From Fimbriimonas ginsengisoli Gsoil 348 (GTDB lineage: Bacteria > Armatimonadota > Fimbriimonadia > Fimbriimonadales > Fimbriimonadaceae): a stretch of DNA of 64,000 nucleotides. A program made the position numbers and the translations under genes. The notes under the pieces are model-generated. The model was given only the letters and a program-made list of their open reading frames with translations, ran no database searches and had not been told where the DNA came from. Of the stretch, positions 33,800 through 42,617 are shown in pieces. The number at the start of each line of letters is the position of its first letter. Within the stretch, counting starts at the first letter, position 1. The stretch covers positions 3,658,001 through 3,722,000 of the forward strand of contig NZ_CP007139.1 in the NCBI RefSeq assembly GCF_000724625.1. Direction: 5' to 3'.

Positions 33800-35227
33800 C
33801 TACTCTCCACCCTTTTTATCTCGCCGGGCATCTAATACTTCGATTTTTGCCTTGTCGAGAAATGTAAATGCAAAAGCGTCTTCGACGCTTCCTTCCCCCA
33901 GCTTTACGTGCGCGGCCGAAATTTGGTTGTCGTCGGAGGTGGAGTCGATTCCGACCCAATGACGCCCATCCCAGGCCTCGGCCCACGCATGATAGTAGAA
34001 GGTACCGTCCCAGTTGACTAAACCGCTTGCCAAACGTGCAGGAATTCCAGCCGCTCGCAGTAACGTTGCGGTAAGGACGGCGTAATCGCGGCACACGCCT
34101 TCCTTAGAATCCAAAACTTCCGTCGCGTCGCGCAACACGCCGATTCCGGCGTTTGGCTTCATCGTTTGATAGACGTACTGGCGGATGGCGAAGGCAGCGC
34201 TATGGACGTCGGTCTTCTTCCCGACCACCTGCCGGGCGAGTGAAACGAACCGCGGCGACGAAGAAGGAATGTTCATTCCTGGCTTCGCCCATTCGGGCTC
34301 GCTCTTGCGGGCATTTTGGATCGAGCCGCCCGGGTCGGAAGAGATAGGGAACGGGTGAACGTCGACGGTCCAATTTTCTCCGTCTCGCTTCACGGTCTGA
34401 TAGTCGCCGGAAGGGATGTGAGACAGGTCTCGCCCTACGATGCGAAGCTTAAGGCCGGTGACATGCGCCGGGTCGTCGATCGGCTTGTCGGTCTTGATAC
34501 TGGTGGCGAAGGCGAGATCGACCGAAGGCTGGTATTTGGCAGACTTGCCCAAGGCGATGGCACGGCTGACCGGGTACATCTCGATTCCCATCGGCCCATC
34601 GACCCGAATGAGGTCTCCCTTGGCGCCCATGTAGACCTTCATCGTGGCCCGCGGATCGGCGATTTCGAGAAGCGTGGCGTCGACAGAACGCCCGTTGACG
34701 ACCGCCTTGGACTTGCCGACGAGCTTCACGTCGTTCTTAATGAAAGAGACCGTCGTCGGGTCGAGGACGTAAAACACCCGCGATGTTCCGGGCTTCATCT
34801 GCCCGTTGATAACGAGCGTCATCGGGTCGTCCACTACCTGGGCGCCCTTTGGCATCGCGAGGCTCTTGCGGGATTTCTGCCCTGAATTGTCGATCGTCGC
34901 TTCGACTCGTCCGTTGCGGAATAGGGCTTGAACGGTTTGGCTTCGTCCGCCGCTCGTCATTTTGAAGTTCATCTTCAGCGGCGAGCCACCCGGCGTCGTC
35001 CAACTGGACGAGGTCATCTCGATTCTCATCGCGGTGCCGAGCAGGCCGGCATCCATAAGGGTGGTGCCATCGTTGCGGACGGCCACCTTGCCTCCGAAAT
35101 GGGTTGGCGCGGAGGAGAACGACGAATAACCGATCTTGTTTCCTTGTAGAAACAGGCCGAGATAGGTGGTTTCCGCACGCGCCGCCGGGGCGGCCGCGAA
35201 CAAAACGAGGAGAGGAATAGTTCTCAT
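33800..35227 (-). CDS. Exported transglutaminase-like cysteine protease domain protein
   Basis: About 475 residues, start set at ATG 35227 (MRTIPLLVLFAAAPAARA, a signal peptide); an ATG nine bases earlier is possible. Residues about 20-290 are beta-rich without a family I can name. Residues about 330-455 are a transglutaminase-like domain: Cys in SKEGVCRDYAVLTATLLRAAGIPARLASG, His in YYHAWAEAWD, Asp in VGIDST. The full Cys-His-Asp triad suggests an active exported peptidase or cross-linking enzyme. It is monocistronic and divergent from topA. Confidence 0.85.
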   Translation of the reverse strand: MRTIPLLVLFAAAPAARAETTYLGLFLQGNKIGYSSFSSAPTHFGGKVAVRNDGTTLMDAGLLGTAMRIEMTSSSWTTPGGSPLKMNFKMTSGGRSQTVQALFRNGRVEATIDNSGQKSRKSLAMPKGAQVVDDPMTLVINGQMKPGTSRVFYVLDPTTVSFIKNDVKLVGKSKAVVNGRSVDATLLEIADPRATMKVYMGAKGDLIRVDGPMGIEMYPVSRAIALGKSAKYQPSVDLAFATSIKTDKPIDDPAHVTGLKLRIVGRDLSHIPSGDYQTVKRDGENWTVDVHPFPISSDPGGSIQNARKSEPEWAKPGMNIPSSSPRFVSLARQVVGKKTDVHSAAFAIRQYVYQTMKPNAGIGVLRDATEVLDSKEGVCRDYAVLTATLLRAAGIPARLASGLVNWDGTFYYHAWAEAWDGRHWVGIDSTSDDNQISAAHVKLGEGSVEDAFAFTFLDKAKIEVLDARRDKKGGE

Positions 35228-35311
35228 TGGGAGCATTGCTTACTTATAGATAACGGCTGGAATGACGAGACGCTTCCCGAGGTTGGGATGTTTACCACCG
35301 ATTTACGTGCC

Positions 35312-35341
35312 TTGACACCGCACGTGTGGCGGAAGTACAGT
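35312..35341 (+). promoter_or_regulatory. Candidate promoter of topA
   Basis: TTGACA at 35312-35317 and TACAGT at 35336-35341 with an 18-base spacer. This would give a leader of about 100 bases before the topA start. Motif match only. Confidence 0.45.
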
Positions 35342-35445
35342 CCCCTCGCCCCGAAATCGACCTAATCAGCCGATGAGCGTCGGCAGTTAACGTAAAACTA
35401 GGGGACGCGCCGCGGGTTCGGTGCGTCAGAGCAATAACGGATCAT

Positions 35446-38142
35446 ATGGCAAAGAAACTCGTCATCGTGGAATCGCCGGCAAAGGCGAGAACCATCGGCA
35501 GCTACCTTGGAAGCGACTATGAGGTGCAGGCCTCCATCGGTCACATCCGGGATTTGATGCCGAACGCCAAGGGGTTACCGGCCGAGCTGCGCAAAAAGTG
35601 GTGGTCGGATTACGCCGTCGACGTCGATAACGATTTCGAGCCGTTTTATGAGGTGCCGGCCGAAAAATTGGCGCAGGTGCGAAAGCTTCGCGAATCGATG
35701 AAGGGAAAAGACACCCTCGTACTCGCGACTGACGAAGATCGCGAAGGCGAGGCGATCAGTTGGCACCTGCTGGAAGTGCTCAAGCCCGGTAAGACGGTCA
35801 AGATCAAACGGATCGCCTTCCACGAGATCACGAAAGAAGCGATCCTTAGGGCGCTCGATCACCCTCGCGACGTGGACACTAACCTCGTGGAAGCGCAGGA
35901 GACACGCCGCATCCTCGACCGTCTCTACGGCTACACGCTCTCACCCGTCCTTTGGTCTCGCGTTACGAAGAATTTGAGCGCGGGCCGGGTTCAGTCGCCC
36001 GCGGTGAAGCTGATCGTCGAGCGGGAGATCCTGCGGCGGAACTTCCGCTCTGCCAGCTATTGGGATCTCGTCGCCCATTTGCGAAGCGACCAAACCGATT
36101 TTTCGGCCGAATTGAAGTCGATCGACGGCACCCGGGTGGCGAACGGGAGCGACTTCGACGACAACACCGGCGAGTTGAAGACGAGTCGTGGGCAGAAGGT
36201 GGTGCTTCTCGACGAGCCCAAGGCGAAAGCGTTGGCTGAGGGTTGCAAGGGAGCCAAACCATGGCGCGTAACCCGGGTCGAGGCGACGGAAGGGCAAGAG
36301 AAGCCCGCGCCGCCGTTCATGACGACCACCCTTCAGCAGGACGCGAACCGCAAGTTCGGCTTCAGCGCGGATCGGACGATGCGAATCGCCCAGACGCTCT
36401 ACGAAGGCGTCGACCTGGGCGGCGAGCAGGTCGGCCTTATCACCTATATGCGGACCGACAGCCTTACCCTTAGCGGGGAGGCTCTCGGCCGCCTTCGGGA
36501 TCTGATCGGCCAGGAGTATCCGGACTGTCTGCCCGACAAGCCGGTCCACTACACCAATAAGGTGAAGAACGCCCAAGAGGCGCACGAGGCGATCCGTCCG
36601 ACCGACGTGAAGCGGCGTCCGCAACTGATCGGAAAGTTCCTGTCCGAGGACCAGTTAAAGCTGTACACACTCATCTGGCAGCGCACGGTGGCGTGTCAAA
36701 TGAAGCCGGCGCGCGTGCTACGCACGGAAGCGGACATCACTTTGGAATCGCCTTCGCTGGCTCCGCACGCCAAGAGTTTGACCTTCCTCTCTACCGGCAA
36801 GCAGATCCTGTTCGAAGGGTTTCTGCGGGTCTACAGCGAGGGAAGGGACGATGACGCCGCCGACCCCAGAGAGCGCAAGCTGCCGCGGCTGAAGGAAGGC
36901 CTGGAGGTCGAATCGCTCGGCACCGACCCGATCGGACACTCGACCAAGCCGCCGGCCCGTTACACCGACGCGACGTTGATTAAGAAGCTGGAGGAACTCG
37001 GCATCGGCCGCCCCAGCACGTACGCCAGCATCATTGCGGTCATCGTGGATCGTGGATACGTTCGCAAGGCCGGCAAACAACTTATTCCGTCGTTCAAGGC
37101 GTTCCTCACGATGGAGGTTCTTCAAAAGAACTTCGAGGAGCTGATGGATCTTGGCTTCACGGCGCGAATGGACGAAGCGCTCGATGAGATCAGCGAGGGG
37201 AAGGCGAACAGTAAGAGCTATCTCAAGGATTTCTTCCTCGCGGAGGGTACCGGACTGAAGACGATCGTCGACGACCGCAAAAAAGAGATTCCTTACCCCG
37301 CCTTCCTAGTTGGGCAGTTGCCCGAGACCGGAGAGCAGGTGCTCGTTCGGAACGGCAAAGACGGAGCCCCATTCCTCCAGATCGGCGAAGAGGGGCAGAA
37401 GCGGTACGCGAATATCCCCGAGGATCTGGCTCCTGCCGATCTCACGATAGAGAAGGCGATCGAATTGCTGAACCAGAAGGCGGCGCCGGCCGAGTCGGTG
37501 GGATTCGATCCGACGACGGGTCGACGCCTTCTGTTGAAGAATCGTCAAGGGTTCTATCTGGAAGTCGAACGAACGCCGGAAGAGATCGAGAATAAGGTGA
37601 AGCCGACGTGGATTTCGGTGCCGCCCGGCGTCGACCCTCGCCAGCTTTCGCAGGAGGAGCTGAACTTCTTCTGTAACCTTCCGAAGGAGATCGGCAAGCA
37701 TCCGGAGACGAATCAGCCGATCTTATTTAAGGTGGGCAAATTCGGGGCATACATCGAGAGCGGGGAAGAGCGCCGCACGGTGGCGGACTGGCGTGCCGCG
37801 CTGACGATGACGGTTCCCGAGGCAGCGGAGATTCTGAGCCAGCCAAAATTCCGGACCGCGCGAGCGGCCCCCTCTGCGTTGAAAGAGTTCGGCGAGTTGG
37901 CCGGAGCGGCGGGTCCGGTGAAGGTGCTGAGCGGCCGTTTCGGCCCGTACGTGACCGACGGCGAGACGAACGCGACCCTCCCCCGAGGGACCGACCCCGC
38001 CGCCCTGAGCCAAGAGCAAGCTCTCGAGCTCCTGGCTCGAAAGCGAGAGGCTGGCCCTTCCGTTCGAAAGCCGATCAAGAAGAAAGCTCCGGCGAAGAAG
38101 AGCGCTGCGAAGCCGAAGGCTGCCGCGAAGGCGAAGAAGTAG
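35446..38142 (+). CDS. topA: DNA topoisomerase I
   Basis: An 898-residue type IA topoisomerase that relaxes negative supercoils. It has the TOPRIM start MAKKLVIVESPAKARTI, the acidic DEDREGEAISWH, the RAGRVQSP-like SAGRVQSPAVKL, and catalytic Tyr334 in ITYMRTDS. In place of the C-terminal zinc fingers of the E. coli enzyme it has two to three GxFGAYI/GRFGPYV repeats (about 690-860) and a Lys/Ala tail (KKAPAKKSAAKPKAAAKAKK) that probably binds DNA. The ATG has GGA about six bases upstream. The gene is single; the following 500 bases hold a MITE-like unit. Confidence 0.96.
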   Translation: MAKKLVIVESPAKARTIGSYLGSDYEVQASIGHIRDLMPNAKGLPAELRKKWWSDYAVDVDNDFEPFYEVPAEKLAQVRKLRESMKGKDTLVLATDEDREGEAISWHLLEVLKPGKTVKIKRIAFHEITKEAILRALDHPRDVDTNLVEAQETRRILDRLYGYTLSPVLWSRVTKNLSAGRVQSPAVKLIVEREILRRNFRSASYWDLVAHLRSDQTDFSAELKSIDGTRVANGSDFDDNTGELKTSRGQKVVLLDEPKAKALAEGCKGAKPWRVTRVEATEGQEKPAPPFMTTTLQQDANRKFGFSADRTMRIAQTLYEGVDLGGEQVGLITYMRTDSLTLSGEALGRLRDLIGQEYPDCLPDKPVHYTNKVKNAQEAHEAIRPTDVKRRPQLIGKFLSEDQLKLYTLIWQRTVACQMKPARVLRTEADITLESPSLAPHAKSLTFLSTGKQILFEGFLRVYSEGRDDDAADPRERKLPRLKEGLEVESLGTDPIGHSTKPPARYTDATLIKKLEELGIGRPSTYASIIAVIVDRGYVRKAGKQLIPSFKAFLTMEVLQKNFEELMDLGFTARMDEALDEISEGKANSKSYLKDFFLAEGTGLKTIVDDRKKEIPYPAFLVGQLPETGEQVLVRNGKDGAPFLQIGEEGQKRYANIPEDLAPADLTIEKAIELLNQKAAPAESVGFDPTTGRRLLLKNRQGFYLEVERTPEEIENKVKPTWISVPPGVDPRQLSQEELNFFCNLPKEIGKHPETNQPILFKVGKFGAYIESGEERRTVADWRAALTMTVPEAAEILSQPKFRTARAAPSALKEFGELAGAAGPVKVLSGRFGPYVTDGETNATLPRGTDPAALSQEQALELLARKREAGPSVRKPIKKKAPAKKSAAKPKAAAKAKK

Positions 38143-38164
38143 CATCGGCTCCCAGCCGCCTTTT

Positions 38165-38506
38165 GATCCCTCCCGACGCGTCGTCGGGCAGGGTCCCGCG
38201 TCTGCGGGGCTTCCCTTCTGAAAAGGAAGCCGTTGCATGGTAGCGGGGTGCCTAACGATCGAAGGTGCGTCCAAACGCAGATCCTGAACCGGCGCTGCAA
38301 GCGCGATATCTCAAAGCGAAGAGGGTGAAGCGCAGCGGAACCCTGGTAAAGGGGCCGACAAGCCTCCGAGCCCTGAAAGCGGCGATATCACCTTAACAAT
38401 ATCAGGAGCCCTCGCGCTCGCCGAATAGCATGCAATACGCTCCAAGACGCTAGGGGATTGCCCGACCGATGGTCGGACCCTGCCCGACGGCGCGTCGGGA
38501 GGGATC
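38165..38506. mobile_element. MITE-like element with 31-bp inverted ends
   Basis: The outer ends are 31-bp inverted repeats starting GATCCCTCCCGACGCG, identical in 30 of 31 positions; each end is itself a short palindrome. The interior (280 bases) has no open reading frame and includes repeat R3. There is no clear target-site duplication next to it, so it could also be two copies of a dispersed palindrome that happen to face each other. Confidence 0.55.
38303..38389 (-). repeat. Dispersed repeat R3, copy 1
   Basis: Read on the minus strand it begins GATATCGCCGCTTTCAGGG and ends CTTCGCTTTGAGATATCGC. It aligns over about 86 bases with 42258-42343, with scattered differences. Confidence 0.7.
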
Positions 38507-38557
38507 GCCGACAACGAGGCTTTATCCGGCTCGGTTGTGGAGTATTGGCGCTCTTGT

Positions 38558-38605
38558 TACCAGGGCTTCGCCCTTCGCTCTAGGAAGTCGCGCTTTCAGC
38601 GCTGC
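38558..38605 (+). repeat. Dispersed repeat R4, copy 1
   Basis: TACCAGGGCTTCGCCCT followed by a GTCGC-hairpin motif. A similar modular arrangement (TACCCAGGGCTTACGCCCT ... GATGTCGCC-hairpin) occurs at 55726-55775. Confidence 0.5.
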
Positions 38606-38647
38606 TTCCAATGGATGACAGCTTCGGCATGTTCACGCTGATAACGC

Positions 38648-40420
38648 CTAACTCAGCCGTAGACCCAGCTCCGCCCACTGCTGGGCGTCTACGGTGCTGG
38701 GGGCGTCCATTAGCGGGTCGTAGCCGTTGGCTACTTTCGGAAAGGCCATGACTTCGCGGATGTTCTCCGTATCGGTCAGGAGCATTGCGAAACGGTCGAA
38801 TCCCCAGGCGATGCCGCCGTGCGGGGGGGCACCGAAGGAGAACGCTTCGAGGATGTGGCCGAAACGGTCCTGCTGGGTTCTTTCGTCGATGCCGAGCATT
38901 GAGAAGATCCGCGCTTGGATATCCGAGCGGTGGATCCGGATCGATCCGCCTGCCGCCTCGGTTCCGTTGCATACCATGTCGTACGCCTCGGCACGAATCC
39001 GGGCGGGATCGGTCTCCAGGTGCACGAGGTCTTCCTCTCGCGGCATCGTGAATGGGTGGTGCATCGACGACCAGCGGTTACCGTCGGCGTCCCACTCGAC
39101 GAGCGGGAAGTCGAGCACCCAGATGTATTTGAGGATGCGCGGGTCTCGCAGCCCCAGCCGATCGCCGATCTCCAGACGAAGCCGGTACAGCACGTTGTTC
39201 GTCGCCGCGTATTCGTCGGCGACGAACAAGAGGAGGTCTCCGTCTTCGGCTCGGGTTAGCTTTCGCAGCTCGACCGCCATCTCCGGCGTGACGAACTTGG
39301 CGAGAGAGCCGCGAAGGGTTTCCTCGACCATCACCGTTCCGAGCCCCTTAGCTCCGAACTCTTTCGCAAACTCTTCGAGCGCTCCGACTTCCTTTCGGGA
39401 GAGCTTCGCTCCGGCGGGATAGCGGACGCCGCGAATAAAGCCACCCGACTCGATGACGTTCTTGAAAACGGCAAACTCGGTATCGCGGAAGAGCTCGGTG
39501 GCATCGAAGAGCTGCAAACCGAAACGCATGTCGGGTTTGTCGCAGCCATACAGGTGCATCGCCTCGTCGTAGGTAATCCGGTCGAATGCCCCTACCGGCT
39601 CCTTGTCCAGCTCGAACTCTTCGATGAGGCCATTGATTACGGACCGGGTCATTCCCTCCGCAACCTGGAGCACGTCCTCCTGGCGAATGAACGACATTTC
39701 GAGGTCGATCTGGGTGAACTCCGGTTGGCGGTCCGCGCGCGACGATTCGTCGCGGAAGCAACGCGCCATCTGGTAGTACCGCTCGACGCCGGAGACCATC
39801 AGGAGCTGCTTGTACTGCTGCGGGCTCTGGGGGAGGGCGTACCACTTGCCGGGCTCGTTTCGGAACGGCACCAGGTAATCGCGAGCGCCTTCCGGCGTGC
39901 TCTTGGTGATGATCGGAGTCTCGATTTCGAGAAACCCTTCTTTGTCGAGGTAAGCCCGCGACATCCGCATCGCGGCGGCGCGCAGGGCGAGGCGGCGGTA
40001 CATCGAGGGGCGGCGCAGGTCGAGGTATCGATGCTTGACGCGCAACTCCTCGTTCACGCTTTGCATCTGGTCTTCATCGCTCACCGGGAACGGCAACGGC
40101 TTGGCGGGGCCGAGGATGCTGTAACTGGTGACGATCACTTCGATGTCGCCGGTCGACATGCGGGGGTTTTTTGTGCCTTCGGCTCGCTCGCGAACTTCGC
40201 CGGTAACGCTCAGGCAGCTCTCGCTACGGATCTCGTTTCGATTGGGAAATAGATTCGGATCAAGCGTAAGTTGAACGAGACCGGTACGGTCCCGCAGATC
40301 GACGAAAAGCACGCCGCCCAGGTCTCTGACCCGGTGCGCCCATCCGTTGAGGCTAACCTGTTCTCCTGCGTGCGCGGCTCGAAGCTCGCCACACGTCTTT
40401 GTACGCTGAACGAATCCCAT
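38648..40420 (-). CDS. aspS: Aspartyl-tRNA synthetase (bacterial type)
   Basis: A 590-residue class IIb synthetase. ATG 40420 begins MGFVQRTKTCGELRAAH with AGG about ten bases upstream; the open frame extends further up but lacks family sequence. The OB-fold anticodon-binding domain (to about 110), the catalytic core with motif 2 (MARCFRDESSRADRQPEFTQ) and motif 3 (GIAWGFDRFAMLL), and the bacterial GAD insertion (about 300-410) are present. It charges tRNA-Asp. The C-terminal DAQQWAELGLRLS is normal. Monocistronic; three TTGTACA-type boxes lie 65-110 bases upstream. Confidence 0.96.
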   Translation of the reverse strand: MGFVQRTKTCGELRAAHAGEQVSLNGWAHRVRDLGGVLFVDLRDRTGLVQLTLDPNLFPNRNEIRSESCLSVTGEVRERAEGTKNPRMSTGDIEVIVTSYSILGPAKPLPFPVSDEDQMQSVNEELRVKHRYLDLRRPSMYRRLALRAAAMRMSRAYLDKEGFLEIETPIITKSTPEGARDYLVPFRNEPGKWYALPQSPQQYKQLLMVSGVERYYQMARCFRDESSRADRQPEFTQIDLEMSFIRQEDVLQVAEGMTRSVINGLIEEFELDKEPVGAFDRITYDEAMHLYGCDKPDMRFGLQLFDATELFRDTEFAVFKNVIESGGFIRGVRYPAGAKLSRKEVGALEEFAKEFGAKGLGTVMVEETLRGSLAKFVTPEMAVELRKLTRAEDGDLLLFVADEYAATNNVLYRLRLEIGDRLGLRDPRILKYIWVLDFPLVEWDADGNRWSSMHHPFTMPREEDLVHLETDPARIRAEAYDMVCNGTEAAGGSIRIHRSDIQARIFSMLGIDERTQQDRFGHILEAFSFGAPPHGGIAWGFDRFAMLLTDTENIREVMAFPKVANGYDPLMDAPSTVDAQQWAELGLRLS

Positions 40421-40744
40421 AGGAACCTGAGAGGATACCTGCGGGGCCCGTCGAGCGGACGGAAGCATTCCCAGATGCCCCTCAGTTTTTGTACAGTTTT
40501 GTACACTGGTTGGGGTGTACAAAAACGAGGCTCCGGGCGACCGTATGTTCGCCTCATGGGCGGGCCGCCCATGGATACACACGGGCGCGCCGCGCGTGTC
40601 ACTTTCCGATGGTTAGGCGAATTACTGGGGTTTGCCTATGAAACGAAGGAAGTCTTCACTCAGCGTTCGGCGGAGGGAAGCGAAATGCCGGCGAAAATTG
40701 TTACGTACCTTTTGAAGCGCCATTTGCTTCATGAGGATATTGAG
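40421..40744. other. Intergenic region with GC palindromes between aspS and the Lys/Ala-rich gene
   Basis: There is no gene here. It carries the TTGTACA boxes (40486-40526) near aspS and two GC palindromes: CATGGGC-GGGCC-GCCCATG at about 40555-40573 and an ACACG...CGTGT palindrome at about 40578-40599. Confidence 0.5.
40486..40526. promoter_or_regulatory. Triple TTGTACA box, possible operator upstream of aspS
   Basis: TTTTTGTACA (40486-40494), TTTTGTACAC (40497-40506) and the inverted GTGTACAAAAAC (40515-40526) lie within 41 bases. The outer pair forms an inverted repeat. They could be a repressor site for aspS or for a divergent transcript. No known regulator is assigned. Confidence 0.45.
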
Positions 40745-40963
40745 ATGAAGATTCAAACCATTTTCGTTGCTGTCGCTGTTTCCGCTCTCACCGTTTCCGG
40801 GTTCGCCCAGGGATCCAAGATGAAGGCGCACGCGACCAAGCCCGCGGTGACCAAGGCTAAGGCGAAGACCAAGGCCAAGGCGGCCGTCAAGAAGGTAGCC
40901 GCCAAGGCAGCCCCGGCCAAGGCGAAGGCGGCCAAGACGGTTGCCACCAAGAAGAAGAAGTAA
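40745..40963 (+). CDS. Small exported Lys/Ala-rich (histone H1-like) protein
   Basis: A 72-residue protein: a signal peptide (MKIQTIFVAVAVSALTVSGFAQG) followed by about 50 residues made almost only of Lys, Ala, Val, Thr and Pro (KAKAKTKAKAAVKKVAAKAA) and ending KKKK. GAGG lies eight bases before the ATG, and a strong bidirectional terminator follows. The mature part resembles histone H1-like tails of bacteria, but here it carries an export signal, so it may be a periplasmic or extracellular polycation that binds DNA, LPS or polysaccharide. The signal peptide is predicted only by its pattern. Confidence 0.75.
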   Translation: MKIQTIFVAVAVSALTVSGFAQGSKMKAHATKPAVTKAKAKTKAKAAVKKVAAKAAPAKAKAAKTVATKKKK

Positions 40964-40983
40964 AGGTCACCCTTTACGAACAG

Positions 40984-41011
40984 AAAAGCCCCCAAGCGTC
41001 GGGGGCTTTTT
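40984..41011. terminator. Bidirectional terminator
   Basis: AAAAGCCCCC (40984-40993) and GGGGGCTTTT (41001-41010) form a 10-bp stem with T-runs on both strands. It lies between the convergent Lys/Ala-rich gene and sucC. Confidence 0.9.
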
Positions 41012-41033
41012 GCGTCTCCTCTAACCAACGCGG

Positions 41034-42185
41034 CTAAGCGTGAGCGAGGGCGACGATCATCTTTGCGGCTTCCTGGACGGTAGCGGCGGCTTGAACCTTG
41101 CTTCCTTCGAGGATCTTGCGTCCTTCTTCGACGGCGGTTCCTTCGATTCGGGCGACGATCGGGATGTTGACCTCGATCTGGTCGAGCGCAGCGAGAACCC
41201 CCTTGGCAACTTCGTCCACACGGGTGATTCCGCCGAAGATGTTGATGAAGAGCCCTTTGACCTTGGTGTCCATGAGGATGATTTCGACGCAGTTCCGGAC
41301 CCGGTCTGCCTGCGCGCCGCCACCGACGTCGAGGAAATTGGCTGGCCTGCCGCCCGCGGCGTTAATTTCGTCGAGCGACTGCATGACGAGGCCGGCGCCG
41401 TTCCCCATGATGCCGATGTCGCCTCCCAGGCTGACGTAGGCAATCCCACGCTTTTGGGCTTCGGCTTCGATGGGATCGTCCGCGCTATCTGCGCTGGTCG
41501 CCGCGTACTGCTTGTGACGGAAGAGAGCGTTTTCGTCGATCGAGACCTTGGCATCGGCGGCGATCAGCTTGTTATCGGGCGTCAACGCGCACGGGTTGAT
41601 CTCGATCATGTCGGCGTCGGCTTCGACGTAGGCTTTCGCCAGTGCCTTGATCATCGCGACCATCTGGCCTTGCGCGGCGCGCGGAATCTTGGCGTCCTTG
41701 ACGGCCTTCCGCAGCTCGAAGTCGCAGAGTCCCCAGGCGGGGTCGATCGGGATACGGACGATCGCCTCCGGCTTTTCGACGGCGACGTCCTCGATTTCCA
41801 TGCCTCCTTCGGCGGAGATCATGACGATGTTCTTTTGGATGTTCCGGTCGAGCAGCACCGCGACGTAGAATTCCTGCGCGATGTCGATCGTCTCGGCGAC
41901 GAGCACCTTGTCGACGACCATGCCGGTGGGGTTCTGATTGGAAATCAGTCTCGTACCGATGAGGTCTTTCGCGAAGTTGCCCGCATCGGCGGCGTTGGTG
42001 AACAGCTTCACGCCGCCAGCCTTTCCACGGCCGCCCATTAGGACTTGGGCTTTGACGACGACGTTTCCGCCCAGCCGCTCGGCGATCGATCTCGCCTCCG
42101 CCGGATCGGTGGTGACATCTCCCGCGGGCACCGGCACCCCATATTTTGAGAGCAGTTCCTTCGACTGGTACTCGTGAAGCTTCAT
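41034..42185 (-). CDS. sucC: Succinyl-CoA synthetase beta subunit (ADP-forming type)
   Basis: A 383-residue TCA-cycle enzyme subunit that binds the nucleotide and CoA-succinyl intermediate with SucD. The start MKLHEYQSKELLSKYGVPVP at ATG 42185 is typical; the longer open frame upstream is not. The ATP-grasp domain has VVVKAQVLMGGRGKAGGVKL, and the C-terminal power-helix part has GRPANFLDVGGGA and FINIFGGITRVDEVAKG. The usual partner sucD is not adjacent, so the two subunits are encoded apart. It is not in an operon here. Confidence 0.96.
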   Translation of the reverse strand: MKLHEYQSKELLSKYGVPVPAGDVTTDPAEARSIAERLGGNVVVKAQVLMGGRGKAGGVKLFTNAADAGNFAKDLIGTRLISNQNPTGMVVDKVLVAETIDIAQEFYVAVLLDRNIQKNIVMISAEGGMEIEDVAVEKPEAIVRIPIDPAWGLCDFELRKAVKDAKIPRAAQGQMVAMIKALAKAYVEADADMIEINPCALTPDNKLIAADAKVSIDENALFRHKQYAATSADSADDPIEAEAQKRGIAYVSLGGDIGIMGNGAGLVMQSLDEINAAGGRPANFLDVGGGAQADRVRNCVEIILMDTKVKGLFINIFGGITRVDEVAKGVLAALDQIEVNIPIVARIEGTAVEEGRKILEGSKVQAAATVQEAAKMIVALAHA

Positions 42186-42257
42186 GGACGTTAGGTTACT
42201 TGCCGACGGCCTTGGCTTGCTGGTAGTGAGTTCGGGGGTTACGGTTTTTCGTAAGGG

Positions 42258-42343
42258 GATGTCGCCGCTTTCAGGGCTCGGAGGGTTGGTCGGCCTCGCT
42301 ACCAGGGCTCCGCTCCGCTGCGCCCTTCGCTTTGAGACATCGC
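42258..42343 (+). repeat. Dispersed repeat R3, copy 2
   Basis: It begins GATGTCGCCGCTTTCAGGG and ends CTTCGCTTTGAGACATCGC. It matches the reverse strand of 38303-38389. Confidence 0.7.
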
Positions 42344-42552
42344 CCCCTTGGGGCTGGCCCAGGGCTTGCCTTTGGGCGCACCGTTGACGATTAGCCGTCC
42401 CGATTTGTGAAGCATCCAATGCGACGGATTCTTTGGCGCGAAAGGATTCTCTCTAAGGGATCCTTCGTTCTCGTGTCTCCAATCCGGGGGCTAATTTCCG
42501 AAGATCCGGGCTCAAGGAGGGCGGGAGTCAGACAATGGCTGCTTGGAAAAGC

Positions 42553-42596
42553 CAAAAACAAGACTCCCCACCTGGCGGCGAGCCAGGTGGGGAGTC
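42553..42596 (-). terminator. Terminator of the subtilase gene
   Basis: A perfect 14-bp stem: GACTCCCCACCTGG at 42562-42575 and CCAGGTGGGGAGTC at 42583-42596. On the minus strand it is followed by TTGTTTTTGG. Confidence 0.9.
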
Positions 42597-42617
42597 GAGA
42601 TGGTCGTTGGGCGGGGA

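Larger units (their letters stand above)
38143..38647. other. Repeat-rich intergenic region between topA and aspS
   Basis: There is no gene here. It holds a 342-bp unit with 31-bp inverted ends (38165-38195 and 38476-38506), an inner copy of repeat R3 (38303-38389) and, further on, a copy of R4 (38558-38605). Confidence 0.8.
42186..42617. other. Repeat-bearing intergenic region between sucC and the subtilase
   Basis: There is no gene here. It contains the second copy of repeat R3 (42258-42343), an adjoining CCCCTTGGGG hairpin, and the subtilase terminator. The sucC promoter should lie near 42190-42240. Confidence 0.5.

Noticed and set aside
38165-38506. Complete insertion sequence after topA
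   Set aside because: There is no transposase frame between the inverted ends; at most it is a non-autonomous element.
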